A stretch of DNA of 64,000 nucleotides, from NCBI GenBank assembly GCA_900215285.1, contig OCMG01000004.1, positions 372,001 through 436,000 of the forward strand, read 5' to 3'. Origin of the DNA: Ensifer adhaerens (GTDB lineage Bacteria; Pseudomonadota; Alphaproteobacteria; Rhizobiales; Rhizobiaceae). Positions 10,496-21,624 of this stretch are shown here, piece by piece (position 1 is the stretch's first letter; the number at the start of each line of letters is the position of its first letter). The translations under genes and the position numbers were made by a program. The notes under the pieces were generated by a model. The model was not told where the DNA came from. It made no database searches and saw nothing but the letters and a program-made list of their open reading frames with translations.

Positions 10496-11917
10496 CTACT
10501 GAAAATCGAAAATGCTCAACCCAGTAACCATCTCATCAAGGCCCAGGGGACGTGTCACGGGCGGCTCGGCGCGGGCGAGACAACCTTGGCGCTCACAGGT
10601 CCTGCAGGCAGGTCCGACGGCGATGGGGCCGCCGGGCATGCTGGCGACGGCTTGGCCATAGATGATCTCGTCGCGGAAGGAAATATCGCAGCCCAGCAGA
10701 AGGGCGGTGCGCCGGACGCGCTCGGAAAACGCGCCCTGCGGGCCTTCCAGCGTGCGGGAGACAACGACGAACTCGGCGCCGTCCGGCATTTCCACGGCAT
10801 CGACGAGGATTTGCGCCGGCTGGGCGAAGGCGGAATGGATGTTAAGCTTAGGACAGCGGCCGCCGAAGCGGACCTGCGGGAAACCTTGCGCGCCGGCGCG
10901 ACGGAAGCGGTTTCCGGCATTATCGATCTCCAGCATGAAGAATGGGACACCGGACGCGCCCGGCTTCTGCAGCATGGTCAGTCTGTTTGCCGCCATTTCG
11001 TAGGACACGCCAAAGCGGGAGCGCAGAACATCGATATCGTATCGTGCGCGCTGTGCGGCGGCATGAAATGCGCCATACGGCATGAGCAGCGCATGGGCTG
11101 CATAGCGGGCCAATTCAAAGCGTCCGATACGGCGGGCCTCATGGGAGGACAGGCCGAGCGTCTCGAGTTCGGCCAGCAGATCGTCCTTCAGTGCGATTTG
11201 CGCCACTTCCATGGCGATCTCGCGCAATTGATCGAAGGGCGAGAGCCGTTCGGAAAGGAAGAGACGCATGGAGTGCCGGTCATAACGACGGCGCAGCCCC
11301 GGCATCGTATGGACGGGCAGCGCGCGCACGACAATGCCGTGATTGGTCTTCAGCCATGCCCTCAGCGCGCCACCGATATCGTCGGCCGGCTTGATCGCTT
11401 CGTGGAAGCGTTCGGCCGCCTCGTCGAGTTTGGCGAAATAATTGGGGCGGCGCTCAAACAGTTCTCGCACCTCGTCGGCCGGAAGGCGGGCGGCGGACAG
11501 GGCCGTCTCGTGACCCTCACGTGCCAGAAGTTCGGCGAGATCGGTGAGACGCGCGGCCTGCTCGCGATAGGCGCGGTAGAGCTTGTTGAAGGCTGCCGTC
11601 GCATTGGGCGCGGCTTCGGCCATTTCCACCAGTTCCTGGTCGCCCGGCAATTCGCCCGCCAGAAGCGGATCCGTGAAAACCTCGCGCAGCTGGCTGACGC
11701 TGCCGGCCGCCTCGCCCTGCAGCTCATCGAGGTCCACCTTATAGACCGATGAAAGCTTGAGAAGCAGCTGGACGGTCAGCGGGCGCTGGTTGCGCTCGAT
11801 GAGGTTCAGATAGGACGGCGAGATTTCGAGCGCCTCGGCCATGGCCGTCTGCGTGAGCGACAGGGCATTGCGAATGCGGCGCACGCGCGGGCCCGCAAAA
11901 ATCTTGTGTTCGGCCAT
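10496..11917 (-). CDS. ScfR/RamB-type short-chain fatty acid regulator
   Basis: A 473-residue transcription factor. An XRE-type helix-turn-helix occupies about residues 8-62 ([20 protein letters not shown]). A central IrrE/ImmA-like domain (DUF955 region, about 180-330) and a C-terminal DUF2083 domain with CRTCERQGC cysteines follow. This architecture is that of RamB/ScfR proteins, which sense acyl-CoA or acetate state and control glyoxylate and propionate genes. It is divergent from aceA across a 250-bp region carrying repeated TTTACA elements, so it very probably controls aceA and itself. The usual HExxH motif of the IrrE peptidase is not evident. Confidence 0.85.
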   Translation of the reverse strand: MAEHKIFAGPRVRRIRNALSLTQTAMAEALEISPSYLNLIERNQRPLTVQLLLKLSSVYKVDLDELQGEAAGSVSQLREVFTDPLLAGELPGDQELVEMAEAAPNATAAFNKLYRAYREQAARLTDLAELLAREGHETALSAARLPADEVRELFERRPNYFAKLDEAAERFHEAIKPADDIGGALRAWLKTNHGIVVRALPVHTMPGLRRRYDRHSMRLFLSERLSPFDQLREIAMEVAQIALKDDLLAELETLGLSSHEARRIGRFELARYAAHALLMPYGAFHAAAQRARYDIDVLRSRFGVSYEMAANRLTMLQKPGASGVPFFMLEIDNAGNRFRRAGAQGFPQVRFGGRCPKLNIHSAFAQPAQILVDAVEMPDGAEFVVVSRTLEGPQGAFSERVRRTALLLGCDISFRDEIIYGQAVASMPGGPIAVGPACRTCERQGCLARAEPPVTRPLGLDEMVTGLSIFDFQ

Positions 11918-11938
11918 TCCGCCCTCCCTTGTGACTAA

Positions 11939-12000
11939 TTTTACAAAACATGGCGTCGTTTTGACAAAGGATAAGATTTACAATTTTTACAAATTTACAG
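11939..12000. promoter_or_regulatory. Repeated TTTACA elements between scfR-type gene and aceA
   Basis: The TTTACAA element occurs at 11939-11947, and three times in a row at about 11976-12000 with a 9-bp period. Further related TGACAAAG / TGTCAAAG sequences lie at 11961-11969 and 12009-12016. The tract is AT-rich in a GC-rich genome and lies between divergent promoters, where the regulator's operator is expected. Confidence 0.5.
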
Positions 12001-12167
12001 CATCACCTTGTCAAAGACAAGACATCGTAACCTCTTTATCCATCAGTTTTCGTTCATTTTTCTGGATGTTTTTGCGCCGCGGTGTAAAAACAGTCACATC
12101 AGATTTCGGCAAGCAAGACACCCAAGACGAGCGAGCCGAGTGGTTAGTCAAAGAACGGAGACACGTT

Positions 12168-13457
<1,290 letters not shown>

Positions 13458-13475
13458 GCCGCCGATAAAGTCATT

Positions 13476-13499
13476 GCCCTCCCCTTCACCGGGGAGGGC
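13476..13499 (+). terminator. Hairpin after aceA
   Basis: GCCCTCCCC and GGGGAGGGC form a 9-bp stem with a 6-base loop, but no T-run follows. It lies between aceA and the small downstream gene, so it may stabilise the aceA mRNA 3' end or cause partial termination rather than full stop. Confidence 0.5.
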
Positions 13500-13551
13500 C
13501 ACCACCCGGACAACCCATTCACAAACCCCTGCATAAAAGAGGAGAAATGCC

Positions 13552-13791
13552 ATGAATGCCCCAGCTACCCGCGTCAAGGAACGTGCAGAAGAACAGTCCT
13601 CGGCTATGACCGCCGATCAGCAGGCCATGATCCGCATGGTTGCCAACGACCTGCACCGCCTTAACCAGTCCGTCATGAAGGCCGTTGATGCCGGCGTTTC
13701 TGTCGAACTCGTCCGCTCCGCCCGCCACCATGGCGGCGACGGCAACTGGGGCGATCTCCTCATCCCGGTCATCGTGACCCAGGGCCGTTGA
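13552..13791 (+). CDS. Small conserved hypothetical protein downstream of aceA
   Basis: A 79-residue soluble protein with a helical middle (DQQAMIRMVANDLHRLNQSV) and a C-terminal GGDGNWGDLLIPVIVTQGR stretch. GAGGAG lies 8 bases before the ATG, a strong ribosome binding site. It follows aceA in the same direction and is closed by a good terminator, so it is probably part of the aceA transcript. No domain is recognised and its function is unknown. Confidence 0.75.
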   Translation: MNAPATRVKERAEEQSSAMTADQQAMIRMVANDLHRLNQSVMKAVDAGVSVELVRSARHHGGDGNWGDLLIPVIVTQGR

Positions 13792-13815
13792 TACGGCCGA
13801 GCAAATGACCTCGCG

Positions 13816-13854
13816 GCGCCCGGAAGCTCCCTGCTTCCGGGCGCTTGCGTTTTT
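13816..13854 (+). terminator. Rho-independent terminator of the aceA unit
   Basis: A 12-bp perfect stem (GCGCCCGGAAGC / GCTTCCGGGCGC) with a 5-base loop is followed by TTGCGTTTTT. This is the strongest intrinsic terminator in this part of the window. Confidence 0.85.
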
Positions 13855-13956
13855 GACAACCAAAAGTCACACAACTTCTTACACGCTCGCTTGACTATTA
13901 TCGTCCGGTCATGGTGATCTCTCGCACCTAATTGGGACAACTGGGGAGAGACAACC

Positions 13957-14643
13957 ATGAAAAACAAGCTTCTTGCGGAAGCATTCGGCACATTCTGGCT
14001 CGTATTCGGCGGATGCGGGAGCGCCGTTCTGGCGGCGGGCTTTCCTCAACTTGGCATCGGCTTTCTCGGCGTAGCGCTCGCTTTCGGCCTGACGGTGCTG
14101 ACAATGGCCTATACGGTCGGGGGAATTTCGGGCGGGCATTTCAATCCGGCTGTTTCGGTCGGCCTTACGGTGGCGGGGCGGTTGCCGGTCTCCGACTTGA
14201 TCCCCTACATCATCGCACAGGTTGTTGGCGCAATCATCGCGGCGGCGGCACTTTATGTCGTCGCGACCGGCAAGGCGGGGGCCGAAATCGGCGGCTTTGC
14301 TGCGAATGGCTATGGCGAGCATTCGCCGGGCGGTTATTCGATGCTGGCGGGCCTCGTGATCGAAATCATCCTGACGGCATTCTTCCTGATCATCATCCTG
14401 GGCTCGACTCATGGCCGCGCACCGACCGGCTTTGCGCCGATCGCCATCGGCCTCGCGCTGACGCTCATTCACCTGATCTCCATCCCGGTGACCAACACCT
14501 CGGTCAATCCGGCGCGCTCGACCAGCCAGGCGCTGTTTGCTGGCGGCTGGGCGATCGGCCAGCTCTGGCTCTTCTGGGTCGCGCCGATCGTCGGGGCCGT
14601 CATCGGCGCGCTGATCTGGAAGGTGATGGGAGAGAAGGAATGA
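13957..14643 (+). CDS. aqpZ: Aquaporin Z
   Basis: A 228-residue six-helix water channel. Two half-helix NPA motifs are present, HFNPAVS and SVNPARS, and the N-terminal [19 protein letters not shown] is characteristic. The small residues and arginine after the second NPA fit a water-selective filter rather than a glycerol facilitator. ATG 13957 has GGGGAGAGAC upstream. The gene stands alone behind the aceA terminator. It conducts water across the inner membrane during osmotic change. Confidence 0.94.
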   Translation: MKNKLLAEAFGTFWLVFGGCGSAVLAAGFPQLGIGFLGVALAFGLTVLTMAYTVGGISGGHFNPAVSVGLTVAGRLPVSDLIPYIIAQVVGAIIAAAALYVVATGKAGAEIGGFAANGYGEHSPGGYSMLAGLVIEIILTAFFLIIILGSTHGRAPTGFAPIAIGLALTLIHLISIPVTNTSVNPARSTSQALFAGGWAIGQLWLFWVAPIVGAVIGALIWKVMGEKE

Positions 14644-14681
14644 TGCTTTGCGGCACCCTCCCGGACGCCCCAAGCTCGGCA

Positions 14682-14843
14682 TCAACCGCCCTTGCGCAGT
14701 CGACCGAGCCGTAGCCAGAGTCGGAGAAGACTAGCCGGCACGTCCCAGTCCGCGCGGTCATAAAAAGCCTGTTCGGACTTCGGGTGATTGCGCCTGACTT
14801 TCGGCCGCTTCATGAGAAGCAGGCTCAAAACCTGATCATACAT
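14682..14843 (-). CDS. 53-residue basic ORF with structured leader
   Basis: The frame starts MYDQVLSLLLMKRPKVRRNH and ends LRLWLRLGRLRKGG, with many Arg and Lys. GGGAG lies seven bases upstream of the ATG. It is antisense-convergent to aqpZ and divergent from the LysR gene. The Shine-Dalgarno falls in the loop of a hairpin that ends at the ATG, which could control translation. There is no homology that I recognise, so it may be a real small protein or chance. Confidence 0.45.
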   Translation of the reverse strand: MYDQVLSLLLMKRPKVRRNHPKSEQAFYDRADWDVPASLLRLWLRLGRLRKGG

Positions 14844-14878
14844 GGTGATGCTCCCTTGCTGGTGGCATCACCTTTTTT
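14844..14878 (+). terminator. Hairpin with T-run downstream of aqpZ
   Basis: GGTGATGC and GCATCACC form an 8-bp stem with a 13-base loop, followed by TTTTTT on the plus strand. It can terminate aqpZ transcripts about 200 bp after the stop codon. On the other strand the same hairpin covers the translation start of the 53-codon ORF. Confidence 0.6.
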
Positions 14879-14931
14879 ATGCATCAGATTTCGTTTTACA
14901 TAGAGTTCGTTTCGGCAGATATCTTTCATTC

Positions 14932-15789
14932 ATGAAAGACATTCCCTGGGACCTCTACCAGCTTTTTCTGATCGTCGCCCGGCGCAAGGGGCTGGCAGGT
15001 GCCGCCGCGGAGACAGGATTGAGCCCGCCGACGCTGGGGCGCAAGATCCTGACGCTGGAAGAGCTGGCCGGCGAAAGCTACTTCCACCGTGCCCAGACCG
15101 GCTACACGCTGACAGCGCGCGGTCAGGCGCTGTTCAACGAATTGCAGGAGATGGAAGCGGCGGCGCGGAAGCTGCGCTACCATTATGCGGAGGGACATGT
15201 GCCGGTGCGGCTGCGCGTCGGTGCGGGAACCTGGAACACGGCCTTCATGATCGCGCATATCCAGACGCTCTGCACGGATGTCGATCCTTTCTATCTCGAC
15301 TTTCACGCCGGCGAGGAACGGACGCGGCTGGCGCATCGCGAAACGGATATCGGCTTTCGCGCTTTCGAACCGGAAGAGGCCAATCTCGCAATCCAGAAGC
15401 TACCGCCGACCGCCTATGCCATCTACAAGGCGCGCGGTGCGCGCGTACCGGAGCATCGCTGGGTCGCGGTGCATGAGACAAATGCCTTCTCCACCTATCT
15501 CAAGTGGCCGCATCGGAACCGCACCGACCAGATTGTCTTCACCGTCAATCGCGCGGCAGAAATGCGGGACCTGATTGTCGCCGGCGCAGGCTACGGCGTG
15601 CTCCCCTGCATCTGCGGCGACCGCGAGCCAGGCCTGGAGCGGGTTCAGGCCCTGCCCGAGGTGCAGCACGACCAATGGCTGGTGATGAACCGCGAAGACC
15701 GGCACCGTCCGGAGATCCGAACGGTCATCAACCGGATCATCAAGCTCTTTCGCAGCAATGCCGACCTGATCAGCGGACGGCGCGCCTAA
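14932..15789 (+). CDS. LysR-family transcriptional regulator
   Basis: A 285-residue protein with an N-terminal winged helix-turn-helix (about residues 5-62: DLYQLFLIVARRKGLAGAAA then LSPPTLGRKILTLEELAG). The rest is a substrate-binding-like effector domain ending with VAGAGYGVLPCICGD. ATG 14932 was chosen because the helix-turn-helix starts immediately after it; no strong Shine-Dalgarno is visible, so it may be leaderless or weakly translated. The target is unknown. The divergent small ORF at 14682-14843 is the only close neighbour of the type LysR proteins often control. Confidence 0.85.
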   Translation: MKDIPWDLYQLFLIVARRKGLAGAAAETGLSPPTLGRKILTLEELAGESYFHRAQTGYTLTARGQALFNELQEMEAAARKLRYHYAEGHVPVRLRVGAGTWNTAFMIAHIQTLCTDVDPFYLDFHAGEERTRLAHRETDIGFRAFEPEEANLAIQKLPPTAYAIYKARGARVPEHRWVAVHETNAFSTYLKWPHRNRTDQIVFTVNRAAEMRDLIVAGAGYGVLPCICGDREPGLERVQALPEVQHDQWLVMNREDRHRPEIRTVINRIIKLFRSNADLISGRRA

Positions 15790-15802
15790 AACCCTGGCCG
15801 CG

Positions 15803-18337
15803 TCAGGCGGCGCGCCCGATACGCTCACCATGAATCGACGCCGTGCCGAGCCTGAAGCGGCCGACGAGCTTCATCAACTCGTCCGCCTCCGTTGCCAGCT
15901 GACGCGACATGGCTGTCGTTTCCTCGACCATGGCAGAGTTCGCCTGGGTCATCTGGTCCATGCGGTTGACGGTCGCGTTGACTTCATTCAAGGCCGAGGA
16001 CTGGTCCTGCGCCGCCGTGGCGATCATGTTCATGTGCGAAGAGATATCGGAAATCTGGCGGCTGATATCGTTGAGCACGCCGCCGGTCTTCTGCACATGG
16101 CCAACGCCCGAGGAAACCTCGCGCGAGGCGGTCTCGATGAGACCCTTGATTTCCCTCGCGGCACCAGCGGAACGTTGCGCAAGCTCGCGCACTTCCATGG
16201 CAACCACAGCAAAGCCCTTCCCGGCTTCCCCGGCTCGCGCGGCCTCGATGCCGGCGTTCAGTGCCAGAAGGTTCGTCTGGAAAGCGATCTCGTCGATGAC
16301 ATCGAGAATCTGCTCGATCTGTTTTGATGCGCTCTCGATCCGAGACATGGCCGCAACCGCATCGTCGACCACCACCCGCGAAGCATCGGCATTATTGAGG
16401 GCGCTGAGGACAATCGCATTCGCCTCGCGAGCCCGGTCCGCGGAATTACGAACGGTCGAGGTAATTTCATCGACGGCAGCCGCGGTTTCCTCCAGTGACG
16501 CCGCTTGCGATTCCGTGCGCCGGGAGAGATCGCCGGCGGCGCCCTGCATCGCGGAGCCGTTCGCCTGGATCGTCAGCGCATTATCCTGGATCTGCGAGAG
16601 CGTGTCGCGCAGTGTCGTCAAGGACGCGTTGAAATCCGCCCGAAGCCGATCGAGCGAGCCCGTGAACGGCGTATCGATCGGACGCGTCAGATCGCCATGC
16701 GCGAGACGGTCGAGGCCGGCGGCCAAAGCACTGACCGCGAAGCTGATCTGCTCCTCGCTCAGACGCTTCTCCTCGTCATTGCGGGCACGTTCGGCGTCGA
16801 TGGCGGCGCGCGCCTCGGCGCTCTCGCTTTCCATCCGCACCTTCGCAAGCGCATTTTCCTTGAAGACACCCAGAGCGCGGGCCATATCGCCGATTTCGTC
16901 CGCGCGCGCATCCCCCTGGATGGATGTCTCCAGCTTGCCCTCGGCGAGACGTCGCATCGCATTGGTAATCTGGCCGATCGGCCTCTTGAAGGTCAGCACC
17001 AGACCGATACCGGCCACGACGGCGATCACGATGCCTGCAAGCGTTGCCGAGACGGAGAGCGCATCGGCGTGATCACGCTCCGCGCTGGCAGAGTTTTTCT
17101 GCGTTTCGGCAAAAGCGGTCAGGTAATCCCAGATGAGGTCCACCTGTTTTTCGGCCGAGGCGTAAACCGCATCGCGTTTCGCGTCCAGCTGGACCAGCGC
17201 CGCGCTGTCGGCCTCCATCTGCGTCATCGCCGGCGGCAGGATGCTCATCAGGTCGGCATAGAATTTTTCGGACTTTGCAGACCCCTGCAGAGCCTCGAGA
17301 TCCTTGTGAACAATCTGGAATTCCTGCACCAGGCGGTCGCGATTTTCCTTCGTGGGAATTGCCATGAAGCGGGCTAGCTCGATCTGGATCGCATACATGG
17401 AGCCCGAAAGACGATGCGAATCCTGCAACATCGCTCCAACACGCACTTTCTCGCTATCCAGGCCCGACAGCCCCCGGATGGCGGTGATCGTCTTGTCGGT
17501 GTTGAACCCGTCGATGGTTGTCGCCACGGCAGCGATGCGATCCATCACGCTGCCGATTTTCGGAAGTGTCGCATCATCAACAATACCAGCGCCCAGCGTG
17601 GCGTTCAGATCATCGATAGCGGTCTTCAGCTCGACCGATACGGCCTTCCGGTCCTGCGGAAGCGCCGTGCCGAGCTTGCGACCCTGCTTGGCGAGGTCAT
17701 TCATCCGGGCGGTGAGAAAGGCGAGGCGCGCCTCTGCGCCACCTGCGCTGGAATAGCCGGCGACCAGCCCGTTGAGCGAATGCATGATTTCGAGAGCACG
17801 GCCGGACTCGTAAAGCGTCGTCCTCGCGCCGCCTTCCTGCTGCTGGATGTTGCGCTCGGATCTTGCGCCGGCATCCGTCAGCATGACCTGCGCCCCGATT
17901 ATCCCCTTGAGCTTCTCGTCTATCGACTGGCGCAGCATCATTTCCTGCTTGTGAAGGCTCCACAGGTTGGCGACTTCCTTCTCGACATTGGAAGTGGCGC
18001 CGATCGCATTCGTCAGATCCGAGACGCCATCGGCCTCCGATCTCAGGCCCGACAGCGTGTGCTGCAGGACGGCCTTCTGTTCAGCAACGCGGGTGGTGAC
18101 ATCCTTGTAGCTCGCCTCCGTCGAATCGCCGAGAAAACGCGTCATGGCGGCGGAAACGTTGCGAAATCCGGTCAGCGACGTCATCACGCTGTTGGAAATG
18201 ACAAGCCGACCCTGAAGCAACTCGACGGCGTAGAGGCCGACAAGACCAACGGCCGAAATGCTGACCACGAAAGGGAATATGAAAACCAGAACCTTGGTCT
18301 GGATCCGGAACCGCGAAAGAACCTTGTCGAAACTCAT
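15803..18337 (-). CDS. Methyl-accepting chemotaxis protein
   Basis: An 844-residue chemoreceptor. TM1 is at about 16-41, followed by a large periplasmic helical sensor domain of some 385 residues, TM2 at 428-450, a HAMP domain to about 503, a second HAMP-like segment at 530-575 and the methylated coiled-coil signalling domain at 600-820. The conserved hairpin tip [20 protein letters not shown] is intact, so it should couple to CheW/CheA. No C-terminal CheR-binding pentapeptide is seen. ATG 18337 follows GGGAGGTGG. The ligand is unknown. It complements the flagellar cluster further along. Confidence 0.92.
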   Translation of the reverse strand: MSFDKVLSRFRIQTKVLVFIFPFVVSISAVGLVGLYAVELLQGRLVISNSVMTSLTGFRNVSAAMTRFLGDSTEASYKDVTTRVAEQKAVLQHTLSGLRSEADGVSDLTNAIGATSNVEKEVANLWSLHKQEMMLRQSIDEKLKGIIGAQVMLTDAGARSERNIQQQEGGARTTLYESGRALEIMHSLNGLVAGYSSAGGAEARLAFLTARMNDLAKQGRKLGTALPQDRKAVSVELKTAIDDLNATLGAGIVDDATLPKIGSVMDRIAAVATTIDGFNTDKTITAIRGLSGLDSEKVRVGAMLQDSHRLSGSMYAIQIELARFMAIPTKENRDRLVQEFQIVHKDLEALQGSAKSEKFYADLMSILPPAMTQMEADSAALVQLDAKRDAVYASAEKQVDLIWDYLTAFAETQKNSASAERDHADALSVSATLAGIVIAVVAGIGLVLTFKRPIGQITNAMRRLAEGKLETSIQGDARADEIGDMARALGVFKENALAKVRMESESAEARAAIDAERARNDEEKRLSEEQISFAVSALAAGLDRLAHGDLTRPIDTPFTGSLDRLRADFNASLTTLRDTLSQIQDNALTIQANGSAMQGAAGDLSRRTESQAASLEETAAAVDEITSTVRNSADRAREANAIVLSALNNADASRVVVDDAVAAMSRIESASKQIEQILDVIDEIAFQTNLLALNAGIEAARAGEAGKGFAVVAMEVRELAQRSAGAAREIKGLIETASREVSSGVGHVQKTGGVLNDISRQISDISSHMNMIATAAQDQSSALNEVNATVNRMDQMTQANSAMVEETTAMSRQLATEADELMKLVGRFRLGTASIHGERIGRAA

Positions 18338-18440
18338 GTCCACCTCCCAAGCGAGAAGCGCCATGGGTAAGCGTTCCGCTACAAAGGGACGCTAATGGAG
18401 TTCGACTAACAAACTTCTAAAATACGGTTCCCAGATGTTC

Positions 18441-18452
18441 TCAATCGATTGA
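18441..18452. promoter_or_regulatory. Perfect 12-bp palindrome upstream of the chemoreceptor gene
   Basis: TCAATCGATTGA lies about 105 bp before the chemoreceptor start codon in an AT-rich region. Its position is suitable for an operator. No specific regulator can be assigned. Confidence 0.3.
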
Positions 18453-18548
18453 AATCTGGCTTATATCAAGATTCGCAAAGAGCCTAGAAGATAGGCTTCT
18501 TCCAGGCGCGGTTCGATCCGCACCGGGCCGGTAGGTCACTCCAGCATA

Positions 18549-18564
18549 CCGGTGATATCACCGG
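18549..18564. promoter_or_regulatory. Perfect 16-bp palindrome CCGGTGATATCACCGG
   Basis: The palindrome has no loop. It sits 8 bp beyond the stop of the mini membrane protein gene and about 210 bp upstream of the chemoreceptor start. It could be a dimer-binding operator or a short terminator-like hairpin. There is no T-run. Confidence 0.35.
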
Positions 18565-18571
18565 ATAATGC

Positions 18572-18709
18572 TCAGACAGCCAGCGCCACCAAAGCGACTG
18601 CCGCCAGCGTCAGGGCGGAGGCCACAGTGAACGTCCATATGCGCTGGCGTTCCTGTTCACGGTTTACCGCGATAGCCTTGGCAACAGCTTTTGCTTTCCG
18701 AACAGCCAT
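18572..18709 (-). CDS. Single-helix small membrane protein
   Basis: A 45-residue protein with a basic N-terminal half (MAVRKAKAVAKAIAVNREQE) and one C-terminal transmembrane helix (TFTVASALTLAAVALVALAV). AAGGGGAAAACGAC precedes ATG 18709, a reasonable ribosome binding site. A longer in-frame start 45 bp upstream lacks one. No family is recognised; small proteins of this shape are common but poorly known. It is not clearly linked to either neighbour. Confidence 0.6.
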   Translation of the reverse strand: MAVRKAKAVAKAIAVNREQERQRIWTFTVASALTLAAVALVALAV

Positions 18710-18881
18710 GTCGTTTTCCCCTTTCGCGCCACTTGTCCAACGCGGTTTATGCATCGAACACGGCCCACAAACGAAGCATCGTCTTGCAGTGTTAAGAAGG
18801 CGTTACTCGGCGCGGGCAGTCAAGGGAAAATGGGCCCGTGGTTTCGGCAAACTTAACGATTTTACGACAAAGACGCAGAAA

Positions 18882-20063
18882 TCACACGACGCTGCCGGCA
18901 GCGTGGCCGGATGCCCAGGCCCACTGGAAATTATAGCCGCCCAGCCAGCCCGTTACATCGACGCATTCGCCGATGAAATAGAGGCCGGGAGCGGGTTTCG
19001 CCTCCATCGTCTTCGAGTCGAGATCGCGGGTGTCGATGCCGCCAAGCGTGACTTCGGCCGTGCGGTAGCCCTCGGTGCCAGCAGGCTTGATCGTCCAGTC
19101 GGTGACCGCCTCGGAAACACGGACCAACACCCTGTCGGAGAGGTCGGCGAGATGGCCGGGAGCCCCGTGCTTGTCGGCGATATATTTCGCAAGCCGGGCC
19201 GGGAGAATGGCCGCCAGCGCCGTGGAGAGCGACTGTCGCCCGTTTGCACTCTTCACCGCTTTCAGCGCGCCGAGCACATCGACATCGGGCTCCATGCGGA
19301 TGCGGATTGCATTGCCCTCGCGCCAGACGGCGGAAATCTGCAGGATGGCCGGGCCGGATAGGCCGCGATGGGTGAAAAGCATGGCCTCGCGGAACATCGT
19401 CTTGCCGCAACGGACCTCGACCTCGCAGGAAAGACCCGCCAGTACCGACAGCTCGGACAGCAGTACCGGCTCAAGCGTGAACGGAACCAGCGCCGGTCGC
19501 GTTTCGGTCACCCGCAAGCCGAATTGTTCCGCGATCCTGTAGGCGAAACCGGTCGCGCCCATTTTCGGGATCGACTTACCGCCTGTGGCAACCACCAGTG
19601 CCCGCGCTTCGAAGGTGCCTTCGGGGCTCGTTACACGGTAGCACTCGCCGGTCTTTTCGACATTTGCAATCTCGACCCCCGTCAGAAGCTCGACGCCGGC
19701 CGTCGCCATCTCCGCAAGGAACAGCGCAATGATCTCCTTCGCCGAGCCATCGCAAAAAAGCTGGCCAAGCGTCTTTTCATGCCACGCAATCCCATGCGCC
19801 TCGACGAGTTTCAGAAAATCCTGCGGCGTGTAACGGGCGAGTGCGGACTTACAGAAATGCGGATTGCTCGAGTAATAGTTCTTCGGCCCGGCATCGAGAT
19901 TGGTGAAGTTGCAGCGCCCGCCCCCGGAAATGCGGATCTTTTCGCCCGGCACCCGCGCATGGTCGATGATGGTCACGCGCCGCCCGCGCTTGCCGGCGGC
20001 AATCGCAGCCATCATGCCCGCAGCGCCCGCGCCGATGACGATAACATCCGAAACTTTGATCAA
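18882..20063 (-). CDS. FAD-dependent oxidoreductase, YhiN/HI0933 family
   Basis: A 393-residue flavoprotein. The Rossmann motif VIVIGAGAAGMMAA starts at residue 7, and the family hallmark KIRISGGGRCNFTN follows at about 42-55. The C-terminal GLYFIGECVDVTGWLGGYNF is the second FAD-contacting motif. The start is a TTG at 20063 placed by the family N-terminus, with GGAAGAGA upstream. The substrate is not established; some relatives reduce bile acid intermediates or modify RNA. It is divergent from the glutamine-synthetase-like gene, with only 75 bp between start codons. Confidence 0.88.
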   Translation of the reverse strand: MIKVSDVIVIGAGAAGMMAAIAAGKRGRRVTIIDHARVPGEKIRISGGGRCNFTNLDAGPKNYYSSNPHFCKSALARYTPQDFLKLVEAHGIAWHEKTLGQLFCDGSAKEIIALFLAEMATAGVELLTGVEIANVEKTGECYRVTSPEGTFEARALVVATGGKSIPKMGATGFAYRIAEQFGLRVTETRPALVPFTLEPVLLSELSVLAGLSCEVEVRCGKTMFREAMLFTHRGLSGPAILQISAVWREGNAIRIRMEPDVDVLGALKAVKSANGRQSLSTALAAILPARLAKYIADKHGAPGHLADLSDRVLVRVSEAVTDWTIKPAGTEGYRTAEVTLGGIDTRDLDSKTMEAKPAPGLYFIGECVDVTGWLGGYNFQWAWASGHAAGSVV

Positions 20064-20138
20064 ATCTCTTCCACCCCCTCGCCAAACCGCGCGGAGTGTT
20101 TAATATGCCCGTACTGCAAAAATCAAACCCGGTGTAAA

Positions 20139-21575
20139 ATGGCCGAAAAGAAGAAATCCGCCCGCGCAACCTCATCCAACGTGTCTTCGCAGGCCGTGAA
20201 GGCCGCCATCGAGTCGCCTCGCGGCGTCAAGACCTGGGCGGAAGCGGCGGCATGGTTGCGTGCACGAGGCATCGAGGATGTGGAATGCATCACGCCCGAC
20301 CTCGCCGGCGTGCCGCGCGGCAAGATGATGCCGACCTCCAAATTCACCTCCAATACGTCGCTCGCCCTGCCCTCCGCCCTCTACCGCCACACGATTTCCG
20401 GCGAGTATCCGGACGAGACGGAAAACTTCCGCTACGATTCCCGCGACAGCGATATCAAGCTGGTGCCGGATCTTTCGACGCTGACCGTCGTTCCCTGGGA
20501 AACCGACCCGACGGCGCAGGTGATCTGCGATATCGCGGGTTCGACCGGCGACAAGGTGACCTATACACCACGCAACCTCCTGAAGCACATTGTCGAGCTT
20601 TATGCCGAACAGGGCTGGCGGCCGGTCGTGGCGCCCGAAATCGAATTCTATCTCGTCGCCAAGAATGACGACCCGGACTATCCGCTGCATCCGCCGTCAG
20701 GCCGCTCCGGCCGTTCGATCGTCGGCGGGCAGGCCTATTCCATCGCCGGCGTCAACGAATTCGACGAACTGGTGGACGACATCTACCACTATTCGGAGAA
20801 GCAGGGTCTTGAGATCGATACGCTGATCCATGAGGAGGGGCCGGCGCAGTTGGAAATCAACCTGCGCCATGGCGATCCGGTGGAACTGGCCGACCAGGTC
20901 TTCCTGTTCAAGCGCACGATCCGTGAGGCGGCGCTGAACCACGGCATTTACGCCACCTTCATGGCCAAGCCCATGCAGGGTCAGGCGGGATCGGCCATGC
21001 ATATCCACCAGTCCGTCGTAGATCTGAAGACAGGCAAGAACATCTTTTCCAAGCCGGACGGCGATCCGTCGGAGGACTTCTTCCACTTCATCGGCGGCAT
21101 GCAGCGCTATATCCCGCGCTCCATGGTCATGATGGCCCCCTACGTGAACTCCTATCGGCGCCTGACGCCCGACATGGCCGCGCCGCTGAACACGGCCTGG
21201 GGTTACGACAACCGCACCACCGCCTTCCGCGTGCCGGTGTCCGAGCCTGCCGCGCGCCGCGTGGAAAACCGCCTGCCCGGTTCCGACGCCAACCCCTATC
21301 TCGCGCTCGCGGCCTCGCTCGCCTGCGGCTATCTCGGCATGATGCAGAAGCTGAAGCCGACGGAGCCGACCGCCGAGACCGCCAACGAAGGCGCAATCGA
21401 ATTGCCGCGCGGCCTGCTGGAGGCCGTGTCGCTGCTCGAAAGCGAACCGTCGCTGCATGATGTCTTCTCGTCCGAATTCATTCACATCTACGCGGGCGTG
21501 AAGCGTGGCGAATTCGAGACCTTCATGCAGGTGATCAGCCCCTGGGAACGCGAGTTCCTGTTGCTGAACGTGTGA
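20139..21575 (+). CDS. Glutamine synthetase family protein (possible gamma-glutamyl-amine ligase)
   Basis: A 478-residue GS-fold enzyme. Metal and substrate motifs are present: APEIEFYL, EEGPAQLEINLRHGDP, AGSAMHIHQSV and ENRLPGSDANPYLALAA. The first 35 residues are a hydrophilic extension. The adenylylation tyrosine region of GlnA-I is not apparent. The family includes PuuA-type gamma-glutamylputrescine synthetases and other amine ligases, so glutamine synthesis is not assured. A putrescine importer lies about 10 kb away and a guanidinium exporter follows directly; either could hint at an amine substrate, but neither shows it. The ribosome binding site before ATG 20139 is weak. Confidence 0.85.
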   Translation: MAEKKKSARATSSNVSSQAVKAAIESPRGVKTWAEAAAWLRARGIEDVECITPDLAGVPRGKMMPTSKFTSNTSLALPSALYRHTISGEYPDETENFRYDSRDSDIKLVPDLSTLTVVPWETDPTAQVICDIAGSTGDKVTYTPRNLLKHIVELYAEQGWRPVVAPEIEFYLVAKNDDPDYPLHPPSGRSGRSIVGGQAYSIAGVNEFDELVDDIYHYSEKQGLEIDTLIHEEGPAQLEINLRHGDPVELADQVFLFKRTIREAALNHGIYATFMAKPMQGQAGSAMHIHQSVVDLKTGKNIFSKPDGDPSEDFFHFIGGMQRYIPRSMVMMAPYVNSYRRLTPDMAAPLNTAWGYDNRTTAFRVPVSEPAARRVENRLPGSDANPYLALAASLACGYLGMMQKLKPTEPTAETANEGAIELPRGLLEAVSLLESEPSLHDVFSSEFIHIYAGVKRGEFETFMQVISPWEREFLLLNV

Positions 21576-21624
21576 TCTTCATCGCGGGCCTCTTGATCGG
21601 GGGCCTGCATGTCCTATCTCAGGT

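Noticed and set aside
18500..18540. A GGTTCGATCC stretch resembling a tRNA T-loop
   Set aside because: The stem flanking the loop does not pair over five bases, and no anticodon arm, D arm or acceptor stem can be drawn around it.
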